This document shows, piece by piece, positions 42,362 to 50,123 of a stretch of 50,273 nt of DNA. The notes under the pieces were generated by a model. The model was not told the origin of the DNA, made no database searches, and worked only from the letters and a program-made list of their open reading frames with translations. Source of the stretch: Enterococcus_G camelliae (lineage in GTDB: Bacteria; Bacillota; Bacilli; Lactobacillales; Enterococcaceae); NCBI RefSeq assembly GCF_042685105.1, contig NZ_JBHUMO010000012.1, forward strand, positions 1 through 50,273. Direction: 5' to 3'. Position 1 is the stretch's first letter; each line of letters opens with the position of its first letter. The translations under genes were made by a program, and so were the position numbers.

Positions 42362-43047
42362 ATCCCTTCTAAATAGAGCTTCAACTCATCTAATTCTGAC
42401 CGCGTATGAACAAGTTGCGTGATGGTTTCTTCTAAAATGGGCGCTGCTTCTTTAGGAAGGGTCGCCAAATTAGTCGCCGTCAAGGCACGAATCAGCCATT
42501 CTTCGCGTTCTTTTAAAGAGTCACTATCTTCTAAACAAAGATATTGTTGGTACTGAATCAGTAATTTCCATTTGGTTGGTTCGTCCATATATTGAAACTG
42601 ATAGATACCAAATGGCTTTAAGAAATGCATACCAACTTTTTTAGCCATTGCTTGAAATGGTATGGTAATCGCACTCAACGAAAACCCTTCTCTGCCACCA
42701 GCTTGGTACGCTTTCTCACTATTGCCAATCACTAGAACCAATCCGAAAGATTTTCCTCGTAACGCCGTCCCATGTACGCCAAAAGCAAAAGATTCGGTGA
42801 GCACTTCGTCTTGCCATTGCTTTAACATCGCTGGGGAAGAATACCAATATAACGGAAACTGAAAAATGATTCGATCATGCTCTTGCATCAGTTTTTGCTC
42901 AGCTACGCAATCAATTCGACCATCTGGATAACATTCTTCGAGATGATGAAACGTGATTTTCTCGTGGGTTGGCAGAGATTCCTTTAAAAATTGTTGGCTA
43001 CTCGAACCTTGAATATCTGGGTGAGATACAATAACTAGGGTCCGCAC
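42358..43047 (-). CDS. NAD(P)H oxidoreductase, flavodoxin-2 fold (YwrO/KefF-like)
   Basis: A 229-residue FMN/FAD-binding quinone or general reductase. It opens RTLVIVSHPDIQGSSSQQFL, the flavin phosphate loop, and has the signature FQFPLYWYSSPAMLKQWQDEVL (two adjacent blocks, about 73-94) and GVHGTALRGKSF. The C-terminal extension of about 50 residues after the core is helical. The start is GTG 43047, 8 nt after AAAGGAG; the GTG at 43080 lies almost inside the -10 (TATAAT at 43083-43088) and cannot be the start. It is first in a two-gene unit with the small helical protein. Confidence 0.85.
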   Translation of the reverse strand: MRTLVIVSHPDIQGSSSQQFLKESLPTHEKITFHHLEECYPDGRIDCVAEQKLMQEHDRIIFQFPLYWYSSPAMLKQWQDEVLTESFAFGVHGTALRGKSFGLVLVIGNSEKAYQAGGREGFSLSAITIPFQAMAKKVGMHFLKPFGIYQFQYMDEPTKWKLLIQYQQYLCLEDSDSLKEREEWLIRALTATNLATLPKEAAPILEETITQLVHTRSELDELKLYLEGM

Positions 43048-43082
43048 CTCCTCAGCTCCTTTCTTTTCATTTACAATCACCC

Positions 43083-43088
43083 ATTATA
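43083..43088 (-). promoter_or_regulatory. -10 element of the reductase gene
   Basis: A perfect TATAAT on the minus strand lies about 36 nt before the GTG at 43047. A weak TGCATT -35 is 17 nt upstream. Confidence 0.5.
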
Positions 43089-43143
43089 CCCGAATAAGCA
43101 AAAGAATGCACTTTTGAGCCAGTCTTAGACGCTTCAACTTCCC

Positions 43144-43182
43144 AAAAAAGAAAGAGCTTTCCCTTCGAAAAGCCCTCTCTCT
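43144..43182 (-). terminator. Terminator of enolase
   Basis: On the minus strand AGAGAGGGCTTT pairs, with G-U wobbles, with AAAGCTCTTTCT and is followed by a T-run. Confidence 0.7.
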
Positions 43183-43195
43183 CGACTACATCGTT

Positions 43196-44464
43196 TTATT
43201 TTTTAGGGAAACGTGCCAAAGCAACTCCTTCGCCTAGCTCTTCTTCAATTCGCAAAAATTGATTGTATTTTTCGACCCGTTCACTACGCGCCATCGATCC
43301 CGTTTTAATTTGACCGGCATTCATTGCAACGGCAAAATCAGCGATGAAGGTATCCCCGGTCTCCCCTGAACGATGAGAAATCATCGTATTGTATCCATTT
43401 GCACGAGCTATCTTAATGGTTTCAATTGATTCCGTCACTGTACCAATTTGGTTCAGTTTAATTAAGATGGCATTGCCAATTTTCTTTTCAATTCCTTCTC
43501 TAAAGATGCTAGGATTTGTTACAAAAATATCGTCCCCGACTAATTGTATACTCGAACCCATCACTTCGGTTTGTTTTTTGAATCCATCCCAGTCATGTTC
43601 TGAAAAACCATCTTCGATTGAAATAATTGCTGGATATTTTTTTACCAATTCTTGGTAGTAAGCTAACATTTCATCAGAAGAAAGTTCTTTGCCTTCAAAG
43701 TGATACCGTTTTGTTTCATCAGAATAAAATTCGCTTGAGGCCGGATCCAAGGCAATGGCAATTTCTGTAGCTGGTTCATAGCCTGCTGCTTGAATGGCTT
43801 GATAAAGCATGTCAATTGCCGCTTCGGTACTCGGTAATTTAGGAGCAAATCCACCTTCATCGCCAACTGCTGTTTCATACCCTTGTTCAGCTAATAATTT
43901 TTTCAATGTGTGGTACGTATTCGCTATTTTTTCAACACCATCTCTAAATGAAGTCCGTTTTACTGGAGTAATCAAAAATTCTTGCACATCAATGCCTGAA
44001 TCAGCATGAACCCCACCGTTGATAACATTAAAAAATGGTTGTGGTAACTGTAAATCCACCCCACCAAGATAACGATAAAGTGGAATGTCTTCACTCGCAG
44101 CCGCCGCACGTGCAACCGCCATTGAAACACCTAGAATAGCATTGGCACCTAACCTGCCTTTATTTGGTGTACCATCAAGTGCAATCATAATGCGGTCAAT
44201 TTCTGCTTGATTCAAGGGATTTTTTCCTTTTAATGCTTCATGAATCTCCTTATTGACGTTATTGACCGCTTTCGTGACTCCTTTTCCTTGCAAACGTGAG
44301 CCACCATCACGTAATTCAACTGCTTCCCGATCACCTGTTGACGCACCAGAAGGAACTTCTGCTCTTCCAACCGTACCATCTGATAAGCGAACATCTGCCT
44401 CGACTGTAGGATTTCCTCTCGAATCAAAAATCTCTCTTGCTTTGACTTCTTCAATTGTGACCAT
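43196..44464 (-). CDS. eno: Enolase (phosphopyruvate hydratase), fluoride-riboswitch linked
   Basis: A 422-residue glycolytic enolase converting 2-phosphoglycerate to phosphoenolpyruvate. Visible are AREIFDSRGNPTVE at the N-terminus, VPSGASTGDREAVELRDG, GANAILGVSMAVARAAA, NVINGGVHAD, VGDEGGFAP, the Mg ligands in ALDPASSEF, SIEDGFSEHDWDG and LVGDDIFVTN, then the catalytic lysine ILIKLNQIGT and MISHRSGETGD. Several blocks (PFFNVINGGVHADSGIDVQE) differ from the housekeeping enolase that I recall from enterococci, so this may be a second copy. ATG 44464 lies 7 nt after AAGGAGG. It is monocistronic. Confidence 0.94.
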   Translation of the reverse strand: MVTIEEVKAREIFDSRGNPTVEADVRLSDGTVGRAEVPSGASTGDREAVELRDGGSRLQGKGVTKAVNNVNKEIHEALKGKNPLNQAEIDRIMIALDGTPNKGRLGANAILGVSMAVARAAAASEDIPLYRYLGGVDLQLPQPFFNVINGGVHADSGIDVQEFLITPVKRTSFRDGVEKIANTYHTLKKLLAEQGYETAVGDEGGFAPKLPSTEAAIDMLYQAIQAAGYEPATEIAIALDPASSEFYSDETKRYHFEGKELSSDEMLAYYQELVKKYPAIISIEDGFSEHDWDGFKKQTEVMGSSIQLVGDDIFVTNPSIFREGIEKKIGNAILIKLNQIGTVTESIETIKIARANGYNTMISHRSGETGDTFIADFAVAMNAGQIKTGSMARSERVEKYNQFLRIEEELGEGVALARFPKK

Positions 44465-44490
44465 ACTTTCTTCCTCCTTTTGGAAACATG

Positions 44491-44543
44491 AAAAACACCT
44501 ACCAAGCACTTATTTGCATCACAAATAAATACTTGGTAGGCGT
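44491..44543 (-). terminator. Expression-platform terminator of the fluoride riboswitch
   Basis: On the minus strand CGCCTACCAAG-TA-TTTATTTG pairs with CAAATAA-GTG-CTTGGTAGGTG (about 20 bp) and is followed by TTTTTC. Its 5' arm uses the CGCCTAC that is also the conserved 3' end of the aptamer, so the two folds exclude each other. Confidence 0.85.
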
Positions 44544-44581
44544 CATCAGCATTTCGCGGTTATAGGGAACACCATCCCTTA
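44535..44581 (-). promoter_or_regulatory. Fluoride (crcB-type) riboswitch aptamer
   Basis: On the minus strand AGGGATGGTGTTCCCTATAA is followed by the hallmark GCTGATGACGCCTAC. This matches the conserved core of fluoride riboswitches, with the first hairpin GGGATGGTGTTCCC and the 3' CTGATGACGCCTAC. It should turn on enolase, the classic fluoride-inhibited enzyme, when fluoride enters the cell. Confidence 0.92.
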
Positions 44582-44642
44582 TTTACGCTTTCAGTCTAGC
44601 ACAAAAGAATTGAAAAAGAAAAGAAGAACACTTTTCTACGAA

Positions 44643-45446
44643 TTAAAAATTTCCTTCAAAGGGCTTAGCTAATTGCCCAATCACCGTTTGTTCTGGACAA
44701 ATATAGTGATGATAAACAAAGAGCCCTTGATCTGTCAACGAACAAGAATTATACCCATTTCGATTTGTGAAAATGGATCTATCTGGGTATTCATCTACTC
44801 CAAATGACATTGCTTCAGCCATATATTGCATTTTGCCAGCATATGGCATAGTCGTGCCTTGATGAATATGCCCAACAAAAATTCCTATCACATCACTTTG
44901 ACGTATCACATCTTCAAAACCAATTGGGACTTCTGTTGCTATGCCTGGTTCTTCCCAAGCAAGTGGATGATGTTGTAATAAAATGGTTCCTTTTGGAGCA
45001 GATTTCTTTAACCATTCAGTCAGTATATTCATTTGAGCAATAGAAATTTTTCCTTCGTGATGTTCTTCTTGAGCAGAATCCAAACTAATAATTCGTAAAC
45101 CATCTTTCATTTGGTAAGACAGATAATCACCTTCTTCAGACCTACATACATCCATTCCTTCAAAGAATGAGTGTTGTCGGTCATGGTTTCCTCGACAAAA
45201 ATAATATGGAATCTCCGGAACAATTTCTTGCCAAAGTTGTTTAAACAACTCATAATCCTCTATTGATCCCTCGTGGACTAAGTCTCCAGTTATGATAGCA
45301 AATTCATACTCCTCCTCTTTTATTTGTTTCAAAAGATTGGCCAAATGAATCGTAGGATTATTATATTCATTAAACAACTCGTTCGTTAAGGAATTGGTAG
45401 TGTAATTCATTCGGATATGTGTATCAGATAGATGCAAAAATTTCAT
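44643..45446 (-). CDS. Calcineurin-like metallophosphoesterase
   Basis: A 267-residue dinuclear phosphodiesterase. All metal motifs are visible: LHLSDTHIRM (Asp, His; residues 4-13), ITGDLVHEGS (about 54-63), RGNHDRQHS (about 85-93), LLQHHPLAWE (about 155-164) and VGHIHQGT (about 189-196). This is the CpdA/GpdQ class. It overlaps the end of the transporter ATPase gene by 23 nt and has AAGGAGAG ahead of its ATG. In an Ugp-type operon it probably cleaves imported glycerophosphodiesters, standing in for UgpQ. A cyclic-nucleotide role cannot be excluded. Confidence 0.88.
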   Translation of the reverse strand: MKFLHLSDTHIRMNYTTNSLTNELFNEYNNPTIHLANLLKQIKEEEYEFAIITGDLVHEGSIEDYELFKQLWQEIVPEIPYYFCRGNHDRQHSFFEGMDVCRSEEGDYLSYQMKDGLRIISLDSAQEEHHEGKISIAQMNILTEWLKKSAPKGTILLQHHPLAWEEPGIATEVPIGFEDVIRQSDVIGIFVGHIHQGTTMPYAGKMQYMAEAMSFGVDEYPDRSIFTNRNGYNSCSLTDQGLFVYHHYICPEQTVIGQLAKPFEGNF

Positions 45447-46548
45447 TCGTACTCTCTCCTTCTTCTAATGTGAATGGATAACCAAGATTCATCTGGTTGC
45501 TCTTTGAAAAGAAATGACAATTCTTCTGGTCTACCAAAAGATGGGCAGTATCGCCAATTTTCCAATGACTCTCTTCACTTAATGCAATGATTGTTGACTC
45601 TCCTAAATCAATAGTCAGAGCATAATTCTGACCGAGTAACTCTCGATAAATAACTTTACCTTGCAGGTCTCCTCCATGATTTACAAGTGTAAAGTGTTCC
45701 GGTCGAATGCCGAAAAGCAGATGGAATTCTCCTTTTTCAAGCAAGAACTTCCGCCATTCTTCTTTTAGAGTAAAAAATTGATTACCCACTACCAATTCGT
45801 TCGATCGAAGCTGTGCTTCTAAAATATTCATCCCTGGGGCACCAATAAATGTAGCTGAAAAAACATTCGTTGGTCGTAAATATACATTACGGGGTGTGTC
45901 GACCATCTGAATCATTCCTTCATTCAACAAAACGATACGATGAGCCATTGTCATCGCTTCAATTTGGTCATGTGTGACATATACAAATGTTTGTTGATAC
46001 ATTTCATGTATTTTTACTAGTTCCATCCGGGCATCTAAACGCAATCGGACATCCAAATTAGATAATGGCTCATCCAAAAGGAAATACTCTGAACGTTTGA
46101 CTATTGCTCTTGCAAGTGCAACACGTTGGCGCTGCCCTCCTGATAATTCTTTGGGTAGACGTGTTTGGTAAGGTTTCAAATCTAACATATCTAATGCCTC
46201 GTTAAGCCTTGTTTCAATTTCCCTTTTATCCAAGCGATTTGAACGTAAAGCAAATGTAATATTTTCATTTACTGACATGTGGGGATATAAAGCATAGTTT
46301 TGAAAAACCATTGCCATATCTCGTTCACCACAAGATACTTGATTTGCAAGTTTCCCATCTAAAAATAATTCACCATCTGTGATTTTTTCAAGTCCAGCTA
46401 TCATTCGCAGTAAAGTGGATTTACCAGAACCAGAGGGACCCAGCAAAACAATTCGTTCACCTGCTTTAATCGTTAGATCTATCCCTGCTAAAATAATTGA
46501 ATCATCATATTTTTTAACTATATTTGATAATTGAATAACTTTTCCCAT
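45424..46548 (-). CDS. ABC transporter ATPase of the UgpC/MsmK family
   Basis: A 374-residue importer ATPase: Walker A GPSGSGKSTLLRM (about 37-49), Q-loop VFQNYALYPHMSV, signature LSGGQRQRVALARAI (about 134-148), Walker B YFLLDEPLSNLD, and a C-terminal regulatory OB/TOBE domain from about 240 (LLFGIRPEHFTL). It energises the two membrane subunits encoded just upstream. The stop is overlapped by the phosphoesterase start. Confidence 0.94.
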   Translation of the reverse strand: MGKVIQLSNIVKKYDDSIILAGIDLTIKAGERIVLLGPSGSGKSTLLRMIAGLEKITDGELFLDGKLANQVSCGERDMAMVFQNYALYPHMSVNENITFALRSNRLDKREIETRLNEALDMLDLKPYQTRLPKELSGGQRQRVALARAIVKRSEYFLLDEPLSNLDVRLRLDARMELVKIHEMYQQTFVYVTHDQIEAMTMAHRIVLLNEGMIQMVDTPRNVYLRPTNVFSATFIGAPGMNILEAQLRSNELVVGNQFFTLKEEWRKFLLEKGEFHLLFGIRPEHFTLVNHGGDLQGKVIYRELLGQNYALTIDLGESTIIALSEESHWKIGDTAHLLVDQKNCHFFSKSNQMNLGYPFTLEEGESTNEIFASI

Positions 46549-46557
46549 AAATCTCTC

Positions 46558-47376
46558 CTATTTTATCCCTGCAGAAACAAAGGTTCCAATAATGTATTTT
46601 TGAAAAATAATATAAAGTATCAGCGGCACCATCATTGTAATCAAACTGATAGCCATCGCCACTGTAAAATTTGTACCACCCTCTGAACTAATGTACGTTT
46701 GCATTGCTAACGGTAAAGTATAGCGGTCAATTGATTTTAAAATTAAAACAGGCCAAACAAATTCATTCCACGAAGTAATAAAAAACCATATTCCAGTTGA
46801 CGTAATTGCATGACGTGTTAGTGGAAAAATAATTGATTGCATAATATCGCGCTGCGAAACTCCATCCAATTCAGCTACTTCGAGTAAAGATTTGGGAATT
46901 CCCCTCATTGTTTGAGTCAATAAAAAAATTCCCATTGCATCTGCAAATTGGGGTAAAATAACACCCCAAGAAGTATCAATCAACTGCAACTTGCTCATCA
47001 ACAAATAGTTTGGAATCATTGATACTGTGAATGGGATGAACATTGTTGCAATAATTAATAAAAACCAGATCCGTTTAAATTTGATTTGATAATAGGTAAA
47101 AGCATATGCTGCAAAAAATGATAGAACCAATTTCACAACAGTAATCACCGTAGCAATGAAAAAAGTGTTCCAAGTAATTTGTAACAGTGGCAAATTTTCA
47201 AAGAGATAACTAAAATTATGAAACGTAAAAGGCGTGGGAATCAAACTCAAAATTGTATGATACGCTTCTTTCAACGGTTTGAACGAATTTGCTAAAATAA
47301 ATAGCAAAGGATAAAAAACACCTAACAAAATTAGGATAAAGAGAAAATGTACCCATAGAGTTTTTTTAATTTTCAT
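46558..47376 (-). CDS. ABC transporter permease of the UgpE/MalG type
   Basis: A 272-residue permease with six helices (near 7-29, 70-92, 105-125, 135-155, 180-205 and 240-260). The EAA loop is LLEVAELDGVSQRDIMQSII, about residues 180-199. The start was set at ATG 47376, 7 nt after AAAGGGAG; an ATG 18 nt upstream overlaps that ribosome site. Its first codons overlap the 3' end of the partner permease. Together the two form the channel. Confidence 0.92.
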   Translation of the reverse strand: MKIKKTLWVHFLFILILLGVFYPLLFILANSFKPLKEAYHTILSLIPTPFTFHNFSYLFENLPLLQITWNTFFIATVITVVKLVLSFFAAYAFTYYQIKFKRIWFLLIIATMFIPFTVSMIPNYLLMSKLQLIDTSWGVILPQFADAMGIFLLTQTMRGIPKSLLEVAELDGVSQRDIMQSIIFPLTRHAITSTGIWFFITSWNEFVWPVLILKSIDRYTLPLAMQTYISSEGGTNFTVAMAISLITMMVPLILYIIFQKYIIGTFVSAGIK

Positions 47377-48247
47377 AATAAACTCCCTTTTCAATGAATT
47401 TAAAAGTACATACTAAAATAACTAGGAAAATCAGTAAAGTAATCACAGAAATCGCTGAAGCCTCTCCTACTTTATACATTTCAAAAGCCTTTTGATAGGT
47501 GTAATAAATAAGATTCGAACTGCCATTATTAGGTCCACCTTTTGTAATGATTTTGATCGGTGTAAAGACATATTGAAGCCCTTGAACAATAGTCATAATG
47601 AACAAATAAATACCTGTCGAACTACTTAATGGTAAAATCAACTGTAAAAACATCCGCCAAATCGGAATCCGATCCAGCTTAGCTGCTTCAATCATTTCAC
47701 GGTCAATTCCAGCAATTGCTGCGTAAATGACTATAAAATTGTAACCGAAAACTTTCCAAGATGTAATTAGTGCAATGATACTAATGACCCAACCATTTAA
47801 ATTAGTCCACATCGGCATAGTAATTCCGACTGACTTTAAAACAATCGCAACCGGACCAGACACAGGATTCAGAATCCAAGTAAAAACCATTGAAGCAACC
47901 ACTAAAGAAATCACAGCTGGTATAAAGAAAATAGGCTTATAAAACTCTTTTCCTTTTTGAATCACAATATCCATTAAAAAAGACACGATATAGGGAAAAA
48001 GGCAACTAAAAAGAACAAATAAAATAGTATAAAGCAACGTGTTAAGTAAAACCTTCTGGAATACTGGCTCACTTAAAATTTTCTGATAATTCGCCAAGCC
48101 CACAAACTGTTTGTTTGGTGAAACCATATTCCATTTGAAAAAGCTTAAGTAGATTGTGTAAATCAGCGGATAAATAACAAAAATACTCAATACTAATGCT
48201 GCAGGCAACAAGTAAAAATATCCGCGCCAAGATGCATGTTTTCTCAT
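47366..48247 (-). CDS. ABC transporter permease of the UgpA/MalF type
   Basis: A 293-residue permease with six helices starting GYFYLLPAALVLSIFVIYPL (about 9-28). The EAA loop is MIEAAKLDRIPIWRMFLQLI (about 183-202). AAGGGAG precedes the ATG. It follows the substrate-binding lipoprotein gene by 68 nt, with an intercistronic hairpin between them. Confidence 0.92.
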   Translation of the reverse strand: MRKHASWRGYFYLLPAALVLSIFVIYPLIYTIYLSFFKWNMVSPNKQFVGLANYQKILSEPVFQKVLLNTLLYTILFVLFSCLFPYIVSFLMDIVIQKGKEFYKPIFFIPAVISLVVASMVFTWILNPVSGPVAIVLKSVGITMPMWTNLNGWVISIIALITSWKVFGYNFIVIYAAIAGIDREMIEAAKLDRIPIWRMFLQLILPLSSSTGIYLFIMTIVQGLQYVFTPIKIITKGGPNNGSSNLIYYTYQKAFEMYKVGEASAISVITLLIFLVILVCTFKFIEKGVYYEN

Positions 48248-48277
48248 CCAAAAACTCCCTTATAACAAATAAATAAT

Positions 48278-48305
48278 GCACGCAAAAACCGCAATTTTTG
48301 CGTGC
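48278..48305. repeat. Intercistronic hairpin after the substrate-binding lipoprotein gene
   Basis: A perfect 11-bp stem (GCACGCAAAAA / TTTTTGCGTGC) with loop CCGCAA lies between the lipoprotein and permease genes. On the minus strand it is followed by ATTATTTATTT. It probably stabilises or partly terminates the mRNA so that the binding protein is made in excess. Confidence 0.65.
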
Positions 48306-48315
48306 TATTCTCCCA

Positions 48316-49614
48316 TTATTTCAACAAGTCATTGATTTCACTTTGCGTATCTTTCATTGTCTTAGTGACATCACTGCCTGACAAGATTTTATCACGCATA
48401 TCTAACAGTTTTTGTTCTGCTTCTAAACCTGCATCACCGGGGAAAGAACTCCAACTAACCATCCCATCCATTTGTTCAATAGCAGGCTGCATCATCGTAT
48501 TTTCTTCTAGAAATTTTTTCAAACCTTTTTCAGATGTCGCTACATCTTTACGGGGCGGAACATAACCAGTCCCTTTTGTCCATTCAGCCATTGATTCAAC
48601 ACTGTAAAGATACTTTAAAAAATCCCAAGTTGCAGTCTTCTTATCCTTATCTTTCGATGTTACTGCTAACATTGCTCCACCTGCAGGCAATTTCACTTCT
48701 TTTCCCTTCCAAGAAGGTGATTTTACAGCATTCACTTCGAATTTCGCATTTGATTGTACATTATTGCGTTGAGCAATGGTTGTATAGAGCATCCCTACTT
48801 TTCCGTCGATAAAGCTTTGCACTCCTTGGTCCCAACTAATATGCAAGGCGGATTGATCTTTCACTATCATATCTTGATAAAGTTGGTATGCTTGAATACC
48901 CTCAGAGGAAGCAAATGTTGCTTTTCCTTTAGTAATGACAGCTGCTCCATTACTTTCAAGCAGGGCTTGTTGTGCCCAACTATCTGCAGGTTCTTGCATG
49001 TAAAAACCATATTTTCCTGTTTTGTCTTTAATGGTTTTTGCATAAGTTTCTAGTTCTTCCCATGTCTGAGGCCCCTTTTCATTAAGACCAGCTTCTTTTA
49101 ATACATCTTCATTCAGATAAAGTACAGGATTACTCAATGAATAAGGGATTCCAATATACTTGCCATCTAATTTTGCCAAATCCATTATATTGCTTAAAAA
49201 ATACTTATCAAAATAGTCCGATTGCTTAGGTTCAACTTCCTTAACCAACTCGGTGGGATCAGTGTATTGAAAATTTTCTGCAAAATAATCCTTAAATGCC
49301 CAACCAACTTGTACGACATCTGGAACCGTATTTGATGCTACAGCAGCCTGTAAATTTTGCATTAATCCCTTGTACATGTCAGGATTAAATTTCGCTACAA
49401 CTTTTACTTTACTTTGTGACTTGTTATAGTCATCAACCAATTGAGTAACCGTTTTTCCTCCCTGAGTATCAGCATTAACATGCCAGTATTCAATGGTTAC
49501 TGGCTTTGAATCATCCGCAGCCTTCGCTTCTGAGGAATTATTGGTATTTCCACAACCTGCAGTTCCCAGTACACCCAATGTTGCAAAAAAAGAAAGCCAA
49601 ACTTTTTTCTTCAT
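48316..49614 (-). CDS. ABC transporter substrate-binding lipoprotein (UgpB/MalE-like)
   Basis: A 432-residue lipoprotein: signal peptide with lipobox GTAGC (Cys21), a short Asn/Ser-rich spacer, then a two-lobed extracellular solute-binding fold. It has ITIEYWHVNADTQGG-like entry (VTIEYWHVN, about 40-48), VPDVVQVGWAFKDYF, GKYIGIPYSLSNPVLYLNED (about 150-169), and the C-terminal WDFLKYLYSVESMAEW. The length and lobes fit the sugar / glycerol-phosphate cluster. ATG 49614 follows GGAGG at 7 nt. It is first of five genes. A glycerophosphodiester or glycerol-3-phosphate substrate is inferred from the phosphoesterase. Confidence 0.9.
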   Translation of the reverse strand: MKKKVWLSFFATLGVLGTAGCGNTNNSSEAKAADDSKPVTIEYWHVNADTQGGKTVTQLVDDYNKSQSKVKVVAKFNPDMYKGLMQNLQAAVASNTVPDVVQVGWAFKDYFAENFQYTDPTELVKEVEPKQSDYFDKYFLSNIMDLAKLDGKYIGIPYSLSNPVLYLNEDVLKEAGLNEKGPQTWEELETYAKTIKDKTGKYGFYMQEPADSWAQQALLESNGAAVITKGKATFASSEGIQAYQLYQDMIVKDQSALHISWDQGVQSFIDGKVGMLYTTIAQRNNVQSNAKFEVNAVKSPSWKGKEVKLPAGGAMLAVTSKDKDKKTATWDFLKYLYSVESMAEWTKGTGYVPPRKDVATSEKGLKKFLEENTMMQPAIEQMDGMVSWSSFPGDAGLEAEQKLLDMRDKILSGSDVTKTMKDTQSEINDLLK

Positions 49615-49682
49615 TTTTATCCTCCGTAACAATTATATTGGGATCCTTCGTTTCCCGCTATTTAGTTTAGGCTACCAATGTT

Positions 49683-49755
49683 AGTTATCTATATTGATTG
49701 GGAAAATCTTTTGTAAAAATTTGATTATTCTCGATTTTTTTCTATACATTTTGTA
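49683..49755 (-). promoter_or_regulatory. Promoter of the Ugp-type operon
   Basis: On the minus strand TTTACA, about 18 nt, TATAGA lies roughly 70 nt ahead of the lipoprotein start. Spacing is slightly long. I see no clear CcpA or other operator. Confidence 0.4.
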
Positions 49756-49765
49756 AAATTTACGT

Positions 49766-49793
49766 AAAAAAAAATAGCCTATATGGCTATTTT
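49766..49793 (-). terminator. Terminator of the broken gene at the right edge
   Basis: AAAATAGCC (49771-49779) and GGCTATTTT (49785-49793) enclose TATAT. On the minus strand nine T follow. It lies 35-65 nt after the stop of the gene fragment at 49830. Confidence 0.8.
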
Positions 49794-49829
49794 CTCTACA
49801 ACGCTACTGAAATGCATCGAATAGTAGGA

Positions 49830-50010
49830 TTACCTACCCTCATCTATCATGGACAAATCCAATCGCAAAACACGGTCTACTTTTTCAACATCAAACTCAT
49901 TGCGAAAACGTTGCGTAGCAGATTCAAATAAAACATACAAGGACGAACCAGAAGCGTAGATTTGCTCCATATATGGAGGCGCCTCAATTTCTTTTATAAC
50001 ATCCTTTTGT
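49830..50010 (-). pseudogene. 3' fragment of an unidentified gene, separated from its 5' part by an IS end
   Basis: The frame reads KDVIKEIEAPPYMEQIYASG then SSLYVLFESATQRFRNEFDV and ends DLSMIDEGR at 49830, with a proper terminator beyond it. The only possible start codons (GTG, GTG) lie inside the terminal hairpin of the insertion-sequence end at 50011-50063, so this is the C-terminal tail of a longer protein. The strand pattern (SLYVLFES) suggests a beta-rich, perhaps propeller-like or secreted protein; I do not recognise the family. The missing 5' part should lie beyond the element, outside the window. Confidence 0.6.
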
Positions 50011-50123
50011 GAACTACTCACCACTTAGCTAAACCTGACGGTTCTTAACGCTTGAAGTGGGAGCTTCTTGGGAATAGAGCATACTTGATAGCTTATTTCT
50101 TTACTAACAGCGGTGTCTCTTAT
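50011..50123 (-). ncRNA. Right end of an IS200/IS605-type element, candidate omega RNA region
   Basis: Downstream of tnpB, nested stem-loops end in a subterminal hairpin (AAGTGGGAG at 50055-50063 with CTCACCACTT at 50017-50026), with AACC-TGAC-GGTT inside, and the minus strand closes with GTAGTTCAC. This matches the palindromic right ends of IS200/IS605 elements, from which TnpB guide (omega) RNAs are made. The guide would be read from the flank after about 50010. Exact ends are uncertain. Confidence 0.45.

Noticed and set aside
43080..43088. GTG at 43080 as start of the reductase
   Set aside because: It is within a few bases of a TATAAT -10, upstream of the likely transcription start, and has no ribosome site; the GTG at 43047 does.
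49830..50024. Complete 64-codon gene at the right edge
   Set aside because: Its only starts lie within the insertion-sequence terminal hairpin, so it is treated as the tail of a larger interrupted gene.
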